Shown piece after piece: positions 63,684 to 64,000 of a stretch of 64,000 nucleotides of DNA. The DNA lies in contig NZ_BAFT02000062.1 in NCBI RefSeq assembly GCF_000308475.2, forward strand, positions 1 through 64,000. The letters run 5' to 3'. Each line of letters opens with the position of its first letter. The stretch's first letter is position 1. A program made the translations under genes and the position numbers. The notes beneath the pieces were generated by a model. The model did not search any database, was not told the origin of the DNA, and worked only from the letters and a program-made list of their open reading frames with translations. The stretch is from Nocardia brasiliensis NBRC 14402 (GTDB lineage Bacteria > Actinomycetota > Actinomycetes > Mycobacteriales > Mycobacteriaceae).

Positions 63684-63821
63684 AGTTGCGTCGCGGCGGC
63701 GCGGTCTGCGGCGGGAGGCACGGTCCTGCCGTATGCACAGACGCTCGCCGACGGTATGGTCCGGGGAGCGGGCCTTCGCGCTGGCTCGCATGTCGTGAAG
63801 TGTGAACGAGATGGGCAGCTG

Positions 63822-64000
63822 ATGAGTTCGGTACTGGGAGTTTCGGTGGGGGCCGGCGCTGTCCGTATGGCGCGACCACACACCGCGAACCCCCACGGGC
63901 ACGTCGAGCCGCATTCGTTCGATCTGCAGACCGTTCCGGTCGCCGGCCAGACGGTCGAGGAGCTGGCCGCCGAGGCCATCGGCGTCACGCTGGAGACCAC
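63822..64000 (+). CDS. Start of a gene for an Hsp70-like or related N-terminal domain, cut by right edge
   Basis: Open frame from ATG 63822 to the window end with no stop (59 residues visible). The beginning MSSVLGVSVGAGAVRMARPH resembles the phosphate-loop start of the Hsp70-like protein at 44067 (VALGITVGASNSVAV). Its remaining domains cannot be seen. A weak GGGCAG lies upstream. Could instead be a different ASKHA-type protein. Confidence 0.55.
   Translation, partial: MSSVLGVSVGAGAVRMARPHTANPHGHVEPHSFDLQTVPVAGQTVEELAAEAIGVTLET

Overview
The window is a 64 kb stretch of a high-GC, mycolic-acid-producing actinobacterium, most likely a Nocardia or close relative. The evidence is the gene content: a fused HadAB dehydratase, the TMM-transport factor TtfA, an iniBAC locus with its IniR-type regulator, EtfD, type II flavohemoglobins, an EmbR-like SARP-FHA protein and HspR/HAIR heat-shock control. 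No tRNA, rRNA, insertion sequence, CRISPR array or prophage was seen. Product names rest on motifs and remembered family members; no database search was run.

Region 1 (1-26.5 kb) keeps the gene order of the M. tuberculosis Rv0361-Rv0385 segment, as remembered: a membrane protein cut by the left edge, hadAB, an EmbR-like regulator, fba, two DedA proteins, a GH76-like enzyme, an RNA methyltransferase, a two-component system, small membrane proteins, a KAS III enzyme, pyrE, an SDR, ttfA, clpB and flavohemoglobin genes. A ClpB paralogue that ends cleanly before the second ATPase domain sits upstream of clpB. The flavohemoglobin cluster has two globin-reductase fusions and one reductase-only gene.

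Region 2 (27-31.6 kb) is the dnaK-grpE-dnaJ-hspR operon, overlapping or closely spaced and transcribed leftwards. HAIR-type HspR operators lie in front of both dnaK and clpB. The orientation relative to region 1 is the reverse of M. tuberculosis, which puts a rearrangement junction at about 26.5-27.06 kb.

Region 3 (31.6-38.5 kb) is accessory. It holds an FAD-linked oxidase and a zinc alcohol dehydrogenase, each broken by one single-base frameshift, an MFS exporter divergent from an HxlR regulator, and an FAD monooxygenase divergent from a TetR regulator with a clear palindromic operator between them.

Region 4 (38.5-49.6 kb) is the cell-envelope stress locus. iniB, iniA and iniC run leftwards. 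A membrane-anchored Hsp70-like protein, an IniR-like LuxR ATPase and a second protein carrying only a shortened Hsp70-like N-lobe run rightwards. The region between the two units is rich in TAGGGG/CCCCTA boxes. Another possibly related gene begins at the right edge (63822).

Region 5 (49.7-64 kb) holds two tandem secreted chymotrypsin-fold proteases, an NRDE-family protein, a secreted glycine-zipper protein, EtfD with a long repeat-bearing tail, an antitoxin/PIN-toxin pair, two coupled acyl-CoA dehydrogenases whose electrons would pass through ETF to EtfD, a YdcF-like protein and a UDP-glucose dehydrogenase.
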